A DNA stretch of 64,000 nucleotides from Halomonas elongata (GCF_029081005.1 NZ_JAJQTQ010000016.1:39757-103756); one strand, 5' to 3'. Shown: positions 9,484 to 18,859, counted from the stretch's first letter. The notes: generated by a model from the sequence alone, not told the origin. A program made the numbers and translations.

Positions 9484-11055
9484 TCAGGCTCCGGTTGAAT
9501 GAGTGGACGGCGCCGGCTCGGCGTTCGCTTCGCCCTTGAGCATACGCTTGATGAGCGGTGTCAGCAGCGCCAGGACGATGGCACACAGCACCAGGGCGAT
9601 GGCCGAGCGGCCGAACAGGTCGGGCAACTGCTGGAGTTCCTCGCCGTTGACATGTCCGCCGATCAGGCCGGCCACCAGGTTGCCGAGCGCCAGCGAGGTG
9701 AACCACAGGCCCATCAACTGGCCGCGCAGGCGCATCGGTGCCAGCTCGCTCATGGTCGAGAGGCCCACCGGACTCAGGCACATCTCGCCGAGCGTCAGCA
9801 GCAGGAAGCTGCTGGTGATCCATAACGGCGAGACCCGGGTGTCGCTGCCGATCACCTGCTGGGCGGCCAGCATCATCAGGCCGAAGCCGGCGGCGGCGAA
9901 CAGCAGGCCGAGGGTGAACTTGGTGGCACTGCTGGGCTCGAGGCCACGACGCCCCAGTGCCGGCCACAGCCAGCCGAACAACGGGCCGAGCAGGACGATG
10001 AAGATCGAGTTGAGCGACTGGAACCAGACGGTGGGGATCTCCCAGCCGAACAACGCACGGTCGGTATAGTCGTGGGCGAACAGGTTGTAGGACGTCGGCT
10101 GCTGTTCGAAGGAGGCCCAGAAGAAGGCCGAGGCCACGATCAGCAGGAAGGCCACGACCACACGGGCTCGCTCGCGATTGTCGAGACCGGCGAAACACAG
10201 CAGGTAGATGAAGAAGGCCAGCGCACAGACGATGATCACGCTGGTCATGCCCTCGGCGATGGCGACCGGATCCAGCGCGATCACGCCGGTGGCGACCAGC
10301 GCCACGAACAGTGCCGTCAGGGCGGACAGGGCGGACACGGTCAGGCCCACGCCGCGGCGGCGAACGGCCGGTGCATCCCAGCTGGAGGCACGGCCTCGCA
10401 GGCTGTCGGAACGGCGCATGGCGGGGATCGCCCATAACCGGAAGATCAGCAAGGCGGCCAGCATGCCGAGCCCGCCGAGGCCGAAGCCCCAGTGCCAGCC
10501 GTGTTCGCGCATCAGCAGGCCGGTGAGCAGCGGCGCGAGGAGTCCACCGATGTTGATGCCCATGTAGAAGATCGCGAAACCGCCGTCGCGGCGGGCATCG
10601 CCCTCGTCGTAGAGGCTGCCCACCATCACGGTGATGCAGGTCTTGAACAGCCCCGAGCCGAGCACGATCAACAGCAGGCCGATGAAGAACAGGGTGGCGC
10701 CCCAGAGGGCGGAGAGCGCGATGGCCAGATGGCCCAGGGCAATCAGGATGGAGCCGTACCAGACGGCGCGCCGTTGGCCGAGCCAGTTGTCGGCGAGCCA
10801 GCCACCGGGCAGCGCCGACAGATAGATCGCCCCGGCGTAGATGCCGACGATGGCGGCAGCATCCGCGCGACTGAAGCCCAGGCCGCCGTCGTAGAGGCTG
10901 GCCGCCATGAACAGTACCAGGAGCGGGCGGATGCCGTAGTAGGAGAAGCGCTCCCACATCTCGGTGAAGAAGAGCGATCCCAGGGCCCCGGGATGACCGA
11001 AGAAGCCGTTGTCGCGTCGGGACGCGCTGTCCGGCGTCGGGGATGTCGAATGCAT
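9484..11055 (-). CDS. POT/PTR-family proton-dependent oligopeptide transporter
   Basis: About 523 residues with 12-14 predicted membrane helices. The family signature FFTEMWERFSYYG (ExxER proton-coupling motif in helix 1) is near the N-terminus. It imports di- and tripeptides driven by the proton gradient in the inner membrane. An in-frame ATG at 11091 would add 12 residues but has no ribosome binding site, whereas the ATG at 11055 has AAGG at suitable distance. It is the first gene of a two-gene minus-strand operon with the Xaa-Pro aminopeptidase. Confidence 0.92.
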   Translation of the reverse strand: MHSTSPTPDSASRRDNGFFGHPGALGSLFFTEMWERFSYYGIRPLLVLFMAASLYDGGLGFSRADAAAIVGIYAGAIYLSALPGGWLADNWLGQRRAVWYGSILIALGHLAIALSALWGATLFFIGLLLIVLGSGLFKTCITVMVGSLYDEGDARRDGGFAIFYMGINIGGLLAPLLTGLLMREHGWHWGFGLGGLGMLAALLIFRLWAIPAMRRSDSLRGRASSWDAPAVRRRGVGLTVSALSALTALFVALVATGVIALDPVAIAEGMTSVIIVCALAFFIYLLCFAGLDNRERARVVVAFLLIVASAFFWASFEQQPTSYNLFAHDYTDRALFGWEIPTVWFQSLNSIFIVLLGPLFGWLWPALGRRGLEPSSATKFTLGLLFAAAGFGLMMLAAQQVIGSDTRVSPLWITSSFLLLTLGEMCLSPVGLSTMSELAPMRLRGQLMGLWFTSLALGNLVAGLIGGHVNGEELQQLPDLFGRSAIALVLCAIVLALLTPLIKRMLKGEANAEPAPSTHSTGA

Positions 11056-11382
11056 GAAACCGTGCCTTGTGATGATATGCGAGCCGCTCATGGCAAAGAA
11101 CAGCGTTCGCTTAGATAAGGAAACGTCGTTAGGCGCACGATATTGATGATTTGTTCTGTCGATACCGCCTTTGGCAGGGGATTCTATGGCAGATGCTTAG
11201 CGAGCGAAATGCTCGGGTGGTGAAGGTGACGCGATCCTGTAATTTGTAAACACCCTCCAAGGAGGCCCAAAGTCGGGCGGGCTCTGCCGGTTCACCAACA
11301 AAAGGCGAATGTGAGCCGGTCGACCTGGTGCCTATAGTGGGTTGGTGCGCCCCCCGAGGGCATTCGTCGACAGGAGCACTCC
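11056..11382. other. Divergent intergenic region, peptide transporter / HMG-CoA lyase
   Basis: No gene is supported in these 327 bases. It must hold promoters in both directions. A small palindrome CCTCC-AA-GGAGG lies at 11254-11265, and a TATAGT hexamer at 11333-11338 is a possible -10 element for the lyase operon, without an obvious -35. Confidence 0.6.
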
Positions 11383-12336
11383 ATGCCCGCCAGCGCCGAG
11401 CGTCTGCCACGACGCGTTCAGGTCACCGAAGTGGGTCCCCGCGATGGGTTGCAGAACGAGCCGGTGACCTTGAGCACCGCCGAGAAACTCGAACTGATCC
11501 ATGCCCTGCTGGATGCCGGCGTGAAGGCCTTCGAGCTGACCTCCTTCGTCAGCCCCAGGGCAGTGCCGGCGCTGGCCGATGCCGACGAGCTGACGGTCGC
11601 GCTGCGTGATCGCCGGGGAGCACATCTCTCGGCCCTGGTGCCCAATCCGCGTGGTGCCGAGCGAGCGCTGGCGGCCGGCGTCGATGCCGTCGTGCTGTTC
11701 GTCTCGGCTTCGGAGACGCATAACGCCAAGAACGTCAATCGCTCGGTGGATGCGTCACTGGAAGGCTTCGAGGCGGTGGCCAGGACACTGGAAGGCAGCG
11801 GCATCGAGCTGCGCGGGGCGATTGCCACCAGCTTCGGTTGTCCTTTCGAGGGGGATGTGGCGGTGCGCGATGTCGGGCGCATCGCTCGACGCTTCGCCTC
11901 GCTCGGCATCCGCCATGTCTCGCTCGGCGACACCACCGGCATGGCCACGCCGCCGCTGGTTACCGAGCGCGTGCGTCACCTTCGCGACGTCGCGCCGGAG
12001 ATCGTGCCGACCCTGCATTTCCACAATACTCGAGGCATCGGACTGGCCAATGTCATGCAGGGGCTCGCCCTGGGCGTGGATCGTTACGAAAGCGCCATCG
12101 GTGGACTGGGTGGCTGCCCCTTCGCGCCCGGCGCTTCGGGCAATATCGCCAGCGAGGATCTGGTCTATCTGCTCGACGAGATGGGCATCGAAACCGGCCT
12201 GGATCTCGAAGGCATGATCGCGGCCGCCAGGGTCGCCACGCGCCTGATGGGGCGCCCCTTGCCGGCCCAGGTGTCCAGGGCCGGGCCGCGCCTGGCGCTC
12301 AGTGACTGTTCCGCCGTTCCCACCGCGAGAGGATGA
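11383..12336 (+). CDS. Hydroxymethylglutaryl-CoA lyase family protein
   Basis: 317 residues, a DRE-TIM metallolyase. It should cleave HMG-CoA to acetoacetate and acetyl-CoA. Diagnostic segments are TEVGPRDGLQNEP near the N-terminus (catalytic Arg and metal Asp), GDTTG, LHFHNTRG with the two metal-binding His, and the flexible loop GGLGGCPFAPGASGN with the active-site Cys, the signature separating HMG-CoA lyase from isopropylmalate and homocitrate synthases. AGGAG precedes the ATG. It heads an operon with a CaiB-family CoA-transferase and a TctCBA importer, so the likely role is breakdown of an imported 3-hydroxy-3-methyl dicarboxylate, not leucine degradation, whose other genes are absent. 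A citramalyl-CoA-type substrate is possible. Confidence 0.88.
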   Translation: MPASAERLPRRVQVTEVGPRDGLQNEPVTLSTAEKLELIHALLDAGVKAFELTSFVSPRAVPALADADELTVALRDRRGAHLSALVPNPRGAERALAAGVDAVVLFVSASETHNAKNVNRSVDASLEGFEAVARTLEGSGIELRGAIATSFGCPFEGDVAVRDVGRIARRFASLGIRHVSLGDTTGMATPPLVTERVRHLRDVAPEIVPTLHFHNTRGIGLANVMQGLALGVDRYESAIGGLGGCPFAPGASGNIASEDLVYLLDEMGIETGLDLEGMIAAARVATRLMGRPLPAQVSRAGPRLALSDCSAVPTARG

Positions 12337-12338
12337 AG

Positions 12339-13544
12339 ATGTCGGATACGCCGCCCCACGCCGAGGGTGCCCTGCGAGGCATTCGCGTCATCGACCTGAC
12401 CCGAGTGATCTCCGGACCGTTCTGCACCCAGATCCTCGGCGATCATGGTGCCGAGGTGATCAAGATCGAGCCGCCCGGGCGCGGCGATATCGTGCGTTCC
12501 CAGGGCAACATGGTGAACGGCTTCAGCTGGTACTTTGCCCAGTTCAATCGCAACAAGCGCTCCCTGACCCTGGACCTGCGCCAGGAGGAGGGCAAGGCGA
12601 TCCTGTGCCGGCTGCTGGAGGACGCTGACGTGCTGGTGGAGAACTTCCGCCCCGGTGTCATGGGCAAGATGGGGCTCGATGATGCCTCCCTGCGCGAGCG
12701 CTTTCCTCACCTGGTGGTCGGGCGCATCAATGGTTTCGGCTCCACCGGCCCCTATCGGGACCGACCCGCCTACGACTTCATCGCCCAGGCGATGAGCGGC
12801 TTCATGGGCGTCAACGGCCCTGCCGACGGCGAGCCCATGCGCGCCGCACCGCCGATCAGCGACATGGTGGCCAGCCAGAACCTGGCCTTCGGCATCAGCG
12901 CGGCGTTGGTCCGACGCGAGCGTACCGGCGAGGGCGATATCGTCGAGACCGCCCTGACCAATGGCCTGATCAGCATGATGGGCTACCTGGCGGCGGAGTA
13001 CTTCGCCACCGGGGAGGTGCCCAGGCGTACCGGCAACGATCATCCCATGCTCTATCCCTACGGCCTGTTCCAGGCCAGCGACGGCGAGGTAGCCATCGCG
13101 CCCAGCAACGACATCATGGTCGAGCGTTTCCTCGATGCCCTGGACATGCGCTCGTTGCTGGAAGACGAGCGCTTTGCCGACAACCAGCGGCGCATGGCCA
13201 ACCGCGAGGCGCTGCGCGAGATCCTGACCCGGGTGACCGAGCGGCGCAGCGTGGCGGAATGGATCGAGCACCTCAACGAGGCCGGCGTGCCCTGCGGGCG
13301 CGTCCATGACCTGCGCGAGACCTTCGACGATCCTCAGGTCCAGGCCCAGCAGATGACCCTGGAGCTCGATCAGGGCGAGCATGGCAAGGTGCCCACCACC
13401 GGCTTCCCGGTGAAGATGAGCGAGGCGCCCGCGGCGGTGCATCACCCGGTGCCGGGGCTCGGCGAGCACACCGAGGTCATCCTCGCCGAGCTGGGGGTGA
13501 GCGACGCAGAACGTAGAGCGTTACGGGGAAAAGGCGTCATCTGA
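12339..13544 (+). CDS. CaiB/BaiF-family (class III) CoA-transferase
   Basis: 401 residues. It begins with the family pattern LRGIRVIDLTRVISGPFCTQILGDHGAEVIKIEPPGRGD (read in pieces) and has the catalytic Asp in PPISDMVA near residue 170. These enzymes move CoA between carboxylic acids. The sequence resembles the succinate-hydroxymethylglutarate CoA-transferase (SUGCT) group, fitting activation of 3-hydroxy-3-methylglutarate for the lyase encoded just before it. The ATG at 12339 has AGAGG six bases upstream; the ATG at 12333 overlapping the lyase stop has no room for a binding site. A 98-base gap precedes the transporter genes. Confidence 0.88.
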   Translation: MSDTPPHAEGALRGIRVIDLTRVISGPFCTQILGDHGAEVIKIEPPGRGDIVRSQGNMVNGFSWYFAQFNRNKRSLTLDLRQEEGKAILCRLLEDADVLVENFRPGVMGKMGLDDASLRERFPHLVVGRINGFGSTGPYRDRPAYDFIAQAMSGFMGVNGPADGEPMRAAPPISDMVASQNLAFGISAALVRRERTGEGDIVETALTNGLISMMGYLAAEYFATGEVPRRTGNDHPMLYPYGLFQASDGEVAIAPSNDIMVERFLDALDMRSLLEDERFADNQRRMANREALREILTRVTERRSVAEWIEHLNEAGVPCGRVHDLRETFDDPQVQAQQMTLELDQGEHGKVPTTGFPVKMSEAPAAVHHPVPGLGEHTEVILAELGVSDAERRALRGKGVI

Positions 13545-13642
13545 GAGAGACTCTCCACCCTCGCGGTGACAATGGGCGCCGGACAGGCCCGCCCCGGGAG
13601 CCGCGATCGATACGACAAGGTACAACAAGAAGGAGCGACGAT

Positions 13643-14641
13643 ATGCCGATCACTACCACGAAGATCATCCCGCGCCTGGGCGCCTCCGCCCTGCTGGGCC
13701 TTGGCCTGGCGGTCAGCCTGCCGAGCCAGGCACTGCCCATCGACGAATGCATCGCGCCCGCCGATCCGGGGGGCGGCTGGGACTTCACCTGCCGTTCGGT
13801 GGGCAAGCTGATGAGGGAGCTGGACCTGGTGGACGGCAATGTCCAGGTCACCAACATGCCGGGCGGCGTCGGCGCCGTGGCGTTTTCCAACGTGGCCGGC
13901 AAGCGGGCCGACGACAGCAACCTGATGGTCGCCACCAGTACCGTGGGCATGACCCAGATCGCCCAGGGGCGTTATCCGGGCGGTGCCGACACCATGCGCT
14001 GGCTGGCCATGCTGGGCACCGACGTGGGCGTCATCCTGGTCGATGACGACAGCCCTTACGAGACCCTCGACCAGCTGCTCGAGGCCATCGTCGAGGATCC
14101 GACCTCGGTGGCCATGGCCGGCTCCAGCGGCGCCGGCGGCTGGGACCACATTCGCGCCCTGCGACTGGCCAAGGCGGCGGGGCTGCCCGGTGACCAGATC
14201 GGTGCCCTGCGCTGGGTGCAGTTCGATGGCGGCGGTCCTGCCGTGACCCAGATGATGGGAGGGCACGTGGACGCGGTGTCCACCGACCTGGGCGAGATCG
14301 CCGGCTTCATCGAGTCCGGCGATGTCCGCGCTCTGGCGGTGCTGGCTGAAGAGCCGCTGCCCGAGCCCTTCGAGGAACTGCCGACGGCCGTGTCTCAGGG
14401 CTATGACGTGACCGGCTACAACTGGCGCGGCTTCTATACCGGCGGCGAGGTGTCGGACGATGATTATGCCGCCATGGTCGATACCCTCGAGACGCTCTAC
14501 GAGAGCGACGAGTGGAAGGAGGTCGCCGCACAAAACGGCCTGGTACCGCTGTGGCGGGGCGGCGAAGCGTTCAATGACTTCGTGCGCGAGTCGATCGATG
14601 ACGTCGAGGCCATTTCCCGGGAGATCGGAGTCATCCAGTGA
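13643..14641 (+). CDS. Tripartite tricarboxylate transporter substrate-binding protein (TctC family)
   Basis: 332 residues with a signal peptide (hydrophobic core GASALLGLGLAVSLP, cleavage after SQA). The ligand segment ECIAPADPGGGWDFTCRSVGK, where the GGGWD stretch contacts the carboxylate, is typical of TctC/Bug proteins. It works in the periplasm as the receptor of the TctAB permease. AAGGAG precedes the ATG. The downstream gene overlaps by four bases (GTGA). The neighbours point to a branched dicarboxylate such as 3-hydroxy-3-methylglutarate or citramalate as ligand. Confidence 0.9.
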   Translation: MPITTTKIIPRLGASALLGLGLAVSLPSQALPIDECIAPADPGGGWDFTCRSVGKLMRELDLVDGNVQVTNMPGGVGAVAFSNVAGKRADDSNLMVATSTVGMTQIAQGRYPGGADTMRWLAMLGTDVGVILVDDDSPYETLDQLLEAIVEDPTSVAMAGSSGAGGWDHIRALRLAKAAGLPGDQIGALRWVQFDGGGPAVTQMMGGHVDAVSTDLGEIAGFIESGDVRALAVLAEEPLPEPFEELPTAVSQGYDVTGYNWRGFYTGGEVSDDDYAAMVDTLETLYESDEWKEVAAQNGLVPLWRGGEAFNDFVRESIDDVEAISREIGVIQ

Positions 14642-15102
14642 GTGACGAGGGGGCGTCCGACCGCGCCGTCCTCGGCGACCGCATCGCCGGGGCGGTACTC
14701 GCCTTGCTGGCACTGGGTGCCTGGTGGCATGCCCAGACCTTCGTCACCGGCTTCATGCAGCCGGTAGGGCCGGGGGTCTTCCCCCGGCTGGTCAGCGTGC
14801 CGCTGGGGCTTCTGGCGCTCTATCTGATCGTTCGCCCCGGCCTCAACCATCGCTGGCCGGGTGCGGCGGCACTCTGCCGCCAGCTCGGCGTGTTGCTGTT
14901 GCTGGGGGCCTATGCCGCCTTCCTCGAACCCTGGGGCTTCGTGCCCTCGACCCTGGTGGCCACCGTCGTGCTGATGCGCCTGTTCGGGGCGAACTGGCGC
15001 CAGGCCCTGCCGTACGGCGTGCTGCTGGGGCTGGCGCTCTACGTGCTGTTCGAGTTCGCCCTGGGCATTCCCTTGCCCGACATGCCCGGCCTGAGTGTGT
15101 AG
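14638..15102 (+). CDS. Tripartite tricarboxylate transporter small membrane subunit (TctB family)
   Basis: 154 residues with four predicted membrane helices, as usual for TctB. It starts with GTG overlapping the stop of the binding-protein gene. It forms the inner-membrane permease with the large subunit encoded nine bases downstream. Confidence 0.88.
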   Translation: MSDEGASDRAVLGDRIAGAVLALLALGAWWHAQTFVTGFMQPVGPGVFPRLVSVPLGLLALYLIVRPGLNHRWPGAAALCRQLGVLLLLGAYAAFLEPWGFVPSTLVATVVLMRLFGANWRQALPYGVLLGLALYVLFEFALGIPLPDMPGLSV

Positions 15103-15111
15103 CCTTTCTCT

Positions 15112-16608
15112 ATGGAAATTCTCGATTTTCTCGCCCATGGTTTCGCGGTGGCGCTGCAGCCGGATCATCTGCTGCTGGCGCTGATCGGCTGCACCATCGG
15201 CACCCTGATCGGTGCCCTGCCGGGGCTCGGCCCGGTCAACGGCGTGGCCTTGCTGATTCCCCTGGCCTTCAACTTCGGCCTGGCGCCCACCGCGGCGCTG
15301 ATCCTGCTGGTCAGCGTCTACTATGGCTGCATGTACGGTGGGCGGATCAGTTCCATCGTGCTCAATATTCCCGGCGACGAGCCGGCGATGATGACGACCC
15401 TGGACGGCTATCCGATGGCCCGCGCCGGCCGTGGCGGCGAGGCGCTTGGGCTCTCTGCCGTGGCGTCCTTCGTCGGCGCGACCGTTGCCACCATCGGTCT
15501 GACGCTGTTCGCGCCCCTGCTGGTGAAGGTGGCGATCCGTTTCGGCCCCGCCGAATACTTCGCCCTGTTCGTGCTGGCCTTCGCCACCATCGGCGGGGTG
15601 ACCAGCGGCAGTTTCACCAAGAGTTTCATCGCCGCCTGCCTGGGGCTGCTGCTGGGCACCGTGGGGATCGATCCGGTCTCCAGCGTGGCGCGCTATACCT
15701 TCGGCTGGTACGAGCTGTACGACGGCATCGACTATATCGTCGCCCTGGTCGGGCTGTTCGCGGTTTCCGAGTGCCTGCTGTTTCTCGAGCGCGACCGCGA
15801 CAAGGCGACCGCCGCGATGCGGATCGGCTCGGCCATTCCGGGCATGCGACGGTCGCTCGACTGCGCCTCGACCATCGGGCGGGGTTCGGTGATCGGCTTC
15901 ATCTCCGGCGTGCTGCCCGGTGCCGGGGCCTCGCTCGGCAGCTTTCTCTCCTACGTGCTGGAGAAGCGCTGGTGGGGCGCCAGGGGCAAGTTCGGCGAGG
16001 GAGACCCTCGGGGTGTGGCGGCGCCGGAGGCGGGCAACAACGCCGCCGCCGGGGGCGCACTGATCCCCATGCTCTCGCTGGGCATCCCCGGCAGCGGCAC
16101 CACGGCGATCCTGCTGGCGCTGTTGCTGTCGATGAACATCACGCCGGGCCCGCTGCTCTTCGAGCAGCAGCCGGACATGGTCTGGGGGCTGGTGGCGGCG
16201 CTGTTCATCGGCAACGTCATGCTGCTGGTGCTGAACATCCCGCTGGTGGGCTTCTTCGCCAAGGTGCTGCAGGCGCCGTCCTGGTTCCTGATGCCGATGG
16301 TGACGCTGGTGGCCTTCGTCGGGATCTACTCGCTCAACAACAGCCCCTTCGATCTCTACATGATGCTGGCCTTCGGGGTACTCGGCTATGTGCTGCGCAA
16401 GCTCGAGATACCCACGGTGCCGGTGGTGCTCGGCCTGCTGCTGGGCGGTCAGATGGAATTCAACCTGCGACGTGCCATGTCCATCTCCGGCGGCGACTGG
16501 AGCATCCTGTGGAGCAGCGGCATCTCGATCGGCATCTACCTGCTCGCCATTGCCCTGCTGCTCGCCGGGCTGGTTTATGCGCTGATGATCAAGAAACGGC
16601 TGGAATAA
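15112..16608 (+). CDS. Tripartite tricarboxylate transporter large membrane subunit (TctA family)
   Basis: 498 residues with about 11-12 membrane helices. The two family motifs are visible: GALPGLGPVNGVALLIPLAF near the N-terminus and GVLPGAGASLGSFLSY in the second half, the inverted-repeat substrate-site loops of TctA. Uptake is expected to be driven by an ion gradient. It is the last gene of the five-gene operon. No strong Shine-Dalgarno sequence precedes its ATG, so translation is probably coupled to the small subunit. Confidence 0.93.
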   Translation: MEILDFLAHGFAVALQPDHLLLALIGCTIGTLIGALPGLGPVNGVALLIPLAFNFGLAPTAALILLVSVYYGCMYGGRISSIVLNIPGDEPAMMTTLDGYPMARAGRGGEALGLSAVASFVGATVATIGLTLFAPLLVKVAIRFGPAEYFALFVLAFATIGGVTSGSFTKSFIAACLGLLLGTVGIDPVSSVARYTFGWYELYDGIDYIVALVGLFAVSECLLFLERDRDKATAAMRIGSAIPGMRRSLDCASTIGRGSVIGFISGVLPGAGASLGSFLSYVLEKRWWGARGKFGEGDPRGVAAPEAGNNAAAGGALIPMLSLGIPGSGTTAILLALLLSMNITPGPLLFEQQPDMVWGLVAALFIGNVMLLVLNIPLVGFFAKVLQAPSWFLMPMVTLVAFVGIYSLNNSPFDLYMMLAFGVLGYVLRKLEIPTVPVVLGLLLGGQMEFNLRRAMSISGGDWSILWSSGISIGIYLLAIALLLAGLVYALMIKKRLE

Positions 16609-16681
16609 GCGAAAAACCGCCTCGTGTGGCTGGGCGAGCCGGGGTCCCGGTGCCAGAATGGGAGCCTCAAGGAGGTCGCCC

Positions 16682-18019
16682 ATGACGCAGATGACCTGGG
16701 AGCGCCTGCTCGACCCTGCCCGGCTGCACGATGAGCGCGGTGCGGCACGGGGCGAGATCGGACGCAGCCCGTTTCACAAGGACCATGATCGCATTGTCTT
16801 CGCCGGTTCATTCCGCCGCCTGGGCCGCAAGACCCAGGTGCATCCCCTGACCGACAACGACCATATCCACACCCGCCTGACGCATTCCCTGGAAGTCGGC
16901 TGCGTGGGCCGTTCGCTCGGCATGAGCGTCGGCGAGGAACTGCGTCATCGCCTGCCGTCGGACATCACCCCGGCGGATCTGGGCGTGATCGTCCAGGCCG
17001 CCTGCCTGGGGCACGATATCGGCAACCCGCCCTTCGGGCATGCCGGCGAATATGCCATCCGCGACTGGTTCAAGCGCGCCGAGGCCGATGGCAGCGGCTT
17101 GCTCGATGGCCTCTCGGACATGGAACGCGAAGACCTGCTGACCTACGAGGGCAACGCCCAGGGCTTTCGCATCGTCACCCAGATCGAATACAACCAGTTT
17201 CGCGGCGGCATGCGGCTGACCGGCGCGACCCTGGGCACGCTGCTCAAGTATCCCTGGACGGTGGCCCACGGCGGGACCGCGGGCAAGTTCGGCTGCTATC
17301 AGAGCGAGTTGCCGCTGTTGAATCAGGTGGCCGAGCGTCTGGGGCTGCTGCCTCATGGCGAGAACCGCTGGTGCCGGCATCCGCTGGCCTGGCTGGTGGA
17401 GGCCGCCGACGACATCTGTTATGCCCTGCTCGATCTCGAGGATGGCCTGGAGATGGGCATCCTGCGCTTCGAGGAGGTCGCCGAGGTGCTGACCCAGATT
17501 GCCGGCGGCGAACCTCCGGACTATGCCACGATGCAGAGCGAAGGGGTTTCCCAGCGTCGGCGCATCGCCGCCCTGCGTGGCGCCGCCATGGAACAGGCAG
17601 TCAACGAGGTGGCCAAGGTCTTCGTTCAGCACGAGGGCGAGTTGCTGAGCGGCACCCTGCGTCATGACCTGCTGGAACTCTGCCACCCGGACCTGGACTG
17701 GGGCGTCAAGTCGGCCAAGGATCTGGCGCGCAAGCGCATCTTCCGCAACGAGCGCAAGGCCAAGCTGGAGATCGGCGCCTACACGACCCTAGGGATCCTG
17801 CTCGAGGCCTTCATCGGTGCCGCTCATGAGCTGCACCATACCGGCCATTCCAACTTCAAGCACCAGCGGGTGCTGGCGTTGATCGGCGAGAACACCCCCC
17901 TGCCGTCATGGTCGCTCTACGACAGCTATCGGCGCATGCTCGACTTCATCGGCGGCATGACCGATCACTTCGCCGTCGATCTGGCGCAGGAGATGGGCGG
18001 GCGTCTCAAGGGCGATTGA
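16682..18019 (+). CDS. dgt: Deoxyguanosinetriphosphate triphosphohydrolase-like HD protein
   Basis: 445 residues. It should hydrolyse dNTPs, dGTP in the best-known members, to the nucleoside and triphosphate. The HD-domain metal ligands are visible as His in RLTHSLEVG and the His-Asp pair in CLGHDIGNPPFGHAGE. The early RSPFHKDHDRIVFAGSFRRLGRKTQV stretch is characteristic of the family. AAGGAGG lies six bases before the ATG. It follows the transporter operon by 73 bases without a clear terminator but is functionally separate. dNTP specificity is not certain from sequence. Confidence 0.92.
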   Translation: MTQMTWERLLDPARLHDERGAARGEIGRSPFHKDHDRIVFAGSFRRLGRKTQVHPLTDNDHIHTRLTHSLEVGCVGRSLGMSVGEELRHRLPSDITPADLGVIVQAACLGHDIGNPPFGHAGEYAIRDWFKRAEADGSGLLDGLSDMEREDLLTYEGNAQGFRIVTQIEYNQFRGGMRLTGATLGTLLKYPWTVAHGGTAGKFGCYQSELPLLNQVAERLGLLPHGENRWCRHPLAWLVEAADDICYALLDLEDGLEMGILRFEEVAEVLTQIAGGEPPDYATMQSEGVSQRRRIAALRGAAMEQAVNEVAKVFVQHEGELLSGTLRHDLLELCHPDLDWGVKSAKDLARKRIFRNERKAKLEIGAYTTLGILLEAFIGAAHELHHTGHSNFKHQRVLALIGENTPLPSWSLYDSYRRMLDFIGGMTDHFAVDLAQEMGGRLKGD

Positions 18020-18046
18020 GCAGACTGATGAGGCAGGGAGATTGCG

Positions 18047-18859
18047 ATGTCCAGATGTTTGGCGACGCGAACCGCAACGCCGCCGGTCCGGGGCTGGCAA
18101 GCGCTACTGTCGATACTGCTGCTGGGGATGGTGCTGTTCGGCGTCTCGCCGGCCAGGGCCGAGGTGCCGTCGATCGAGGCGAGCGGTTTCGATCACTACA
18201 CCCTGGCGCTGACCTGGCACCCCGGCTTCTGCGCCAGTCGCTCCCGGCCGCCCCGGGAATGTCGCGAGCCGGAGCTGAGGCGTGGCACGGAGGAGGGCTT
18301 CGTGCTGCACGGGATCTGGCCCTCGTTGCCACACCGGCTGAGCGAGCGCGGTGTCGAGCGCCGTCGATGGTGGCGTCAGGGGTGCTTCATCGAGCGTGAG
18401 CGTCCAGACGGCGGTTTCTGTCGCCACCCTGCCCTCGGGCTACCCGATGACCTGGCGGGGGAGCTGGATGGCGTCATGCCGGGCCGGGCCAGTTGCCTGG
18501 GGCGTTATCAGTACGCCAAGCATGCGGCCTGTCTGAATGTGACGGCGGAAGATCTGTTCGACACCTCGGTGGCCCTGGTGGACGTCGTCAATGCCAGTGC
18601 CTTCACCGATTTCCTGGTGATCCATCGCGGCGGCGAGGTGGCGCGCAACGCCTTGATCGAGGCCTTCGAGGCGGCGTTCGGGGAGGGTACGGGGCGGGCC
18701 CTGAGGCTGGAGTGCAGCGGGCGCGGCAACCGGCTGCTGACCGAGGCTCGGATCGGCATCGATGCCCGGTCACTGACGGATTTCCCCGCGTCGGACAGTC
18801 TGGCGAGACTGGGTCGAGGCGATTGCGCCACCCGTGTCAGGATAGCGGCGTTCGATTGA
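18047..18859 (+). CDS. Secreted ribonuclease T2 family protein
   Basis: 270 residues. A signal peptide (hydrophobic LLSILLLGMVLFGV ending in SPARA) is followed by the T2 fold. The two catalytic segments are present: CAS-I as FVLHGIWPSLP and CAS-II as YQYAKHAAC, each with its His. Several Cys that would pair as disulfides are present, fitting a periplasmic enzyme like RNase I. It degrades RNA to nucleotide 3'-phosphates. Its 3' end overlaps the convergent NERD-domain gene by 23 bases. Confidence 0.87.
   Translation: MSRCLATRTATPPVRGWQALLSILLLGMVLFGVSPARAEVPSIEASGFDHYTLALTWHPGFCASRSRPPRECREPELRRGTEEGFVLHGIWPSLPHRLSERGVERRRWWRQGCFIERERPDGGFCRHPALGLPDDLAGELDGVMPGRASCLGRYQYAKHAACLNVTAEDLFDTSVALVDVVNASAFTDFLVIHRGGEVARNALIEAFEAAFGEGTGRALRLECSGRGNRLLTEARIGIDARSLTDFPASDSLARLGRGDCATRVRIAAFD

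Noticed and set aside
11383..13544. Leucine/isovalerate degradation locus
   Set aside because: No isovaleryl-CoA dehydrogenase or methylcrotonyl-CoA carboxylase genes are present; the neighbours are a CoA-transferase and a TTT importer.
14497..16683. A 728-residue minus-strand open frame rich in Gln, His, Gly and Arg
   Set aside because: It mirrors TctB/TctA codons; there are no recognisable domains.
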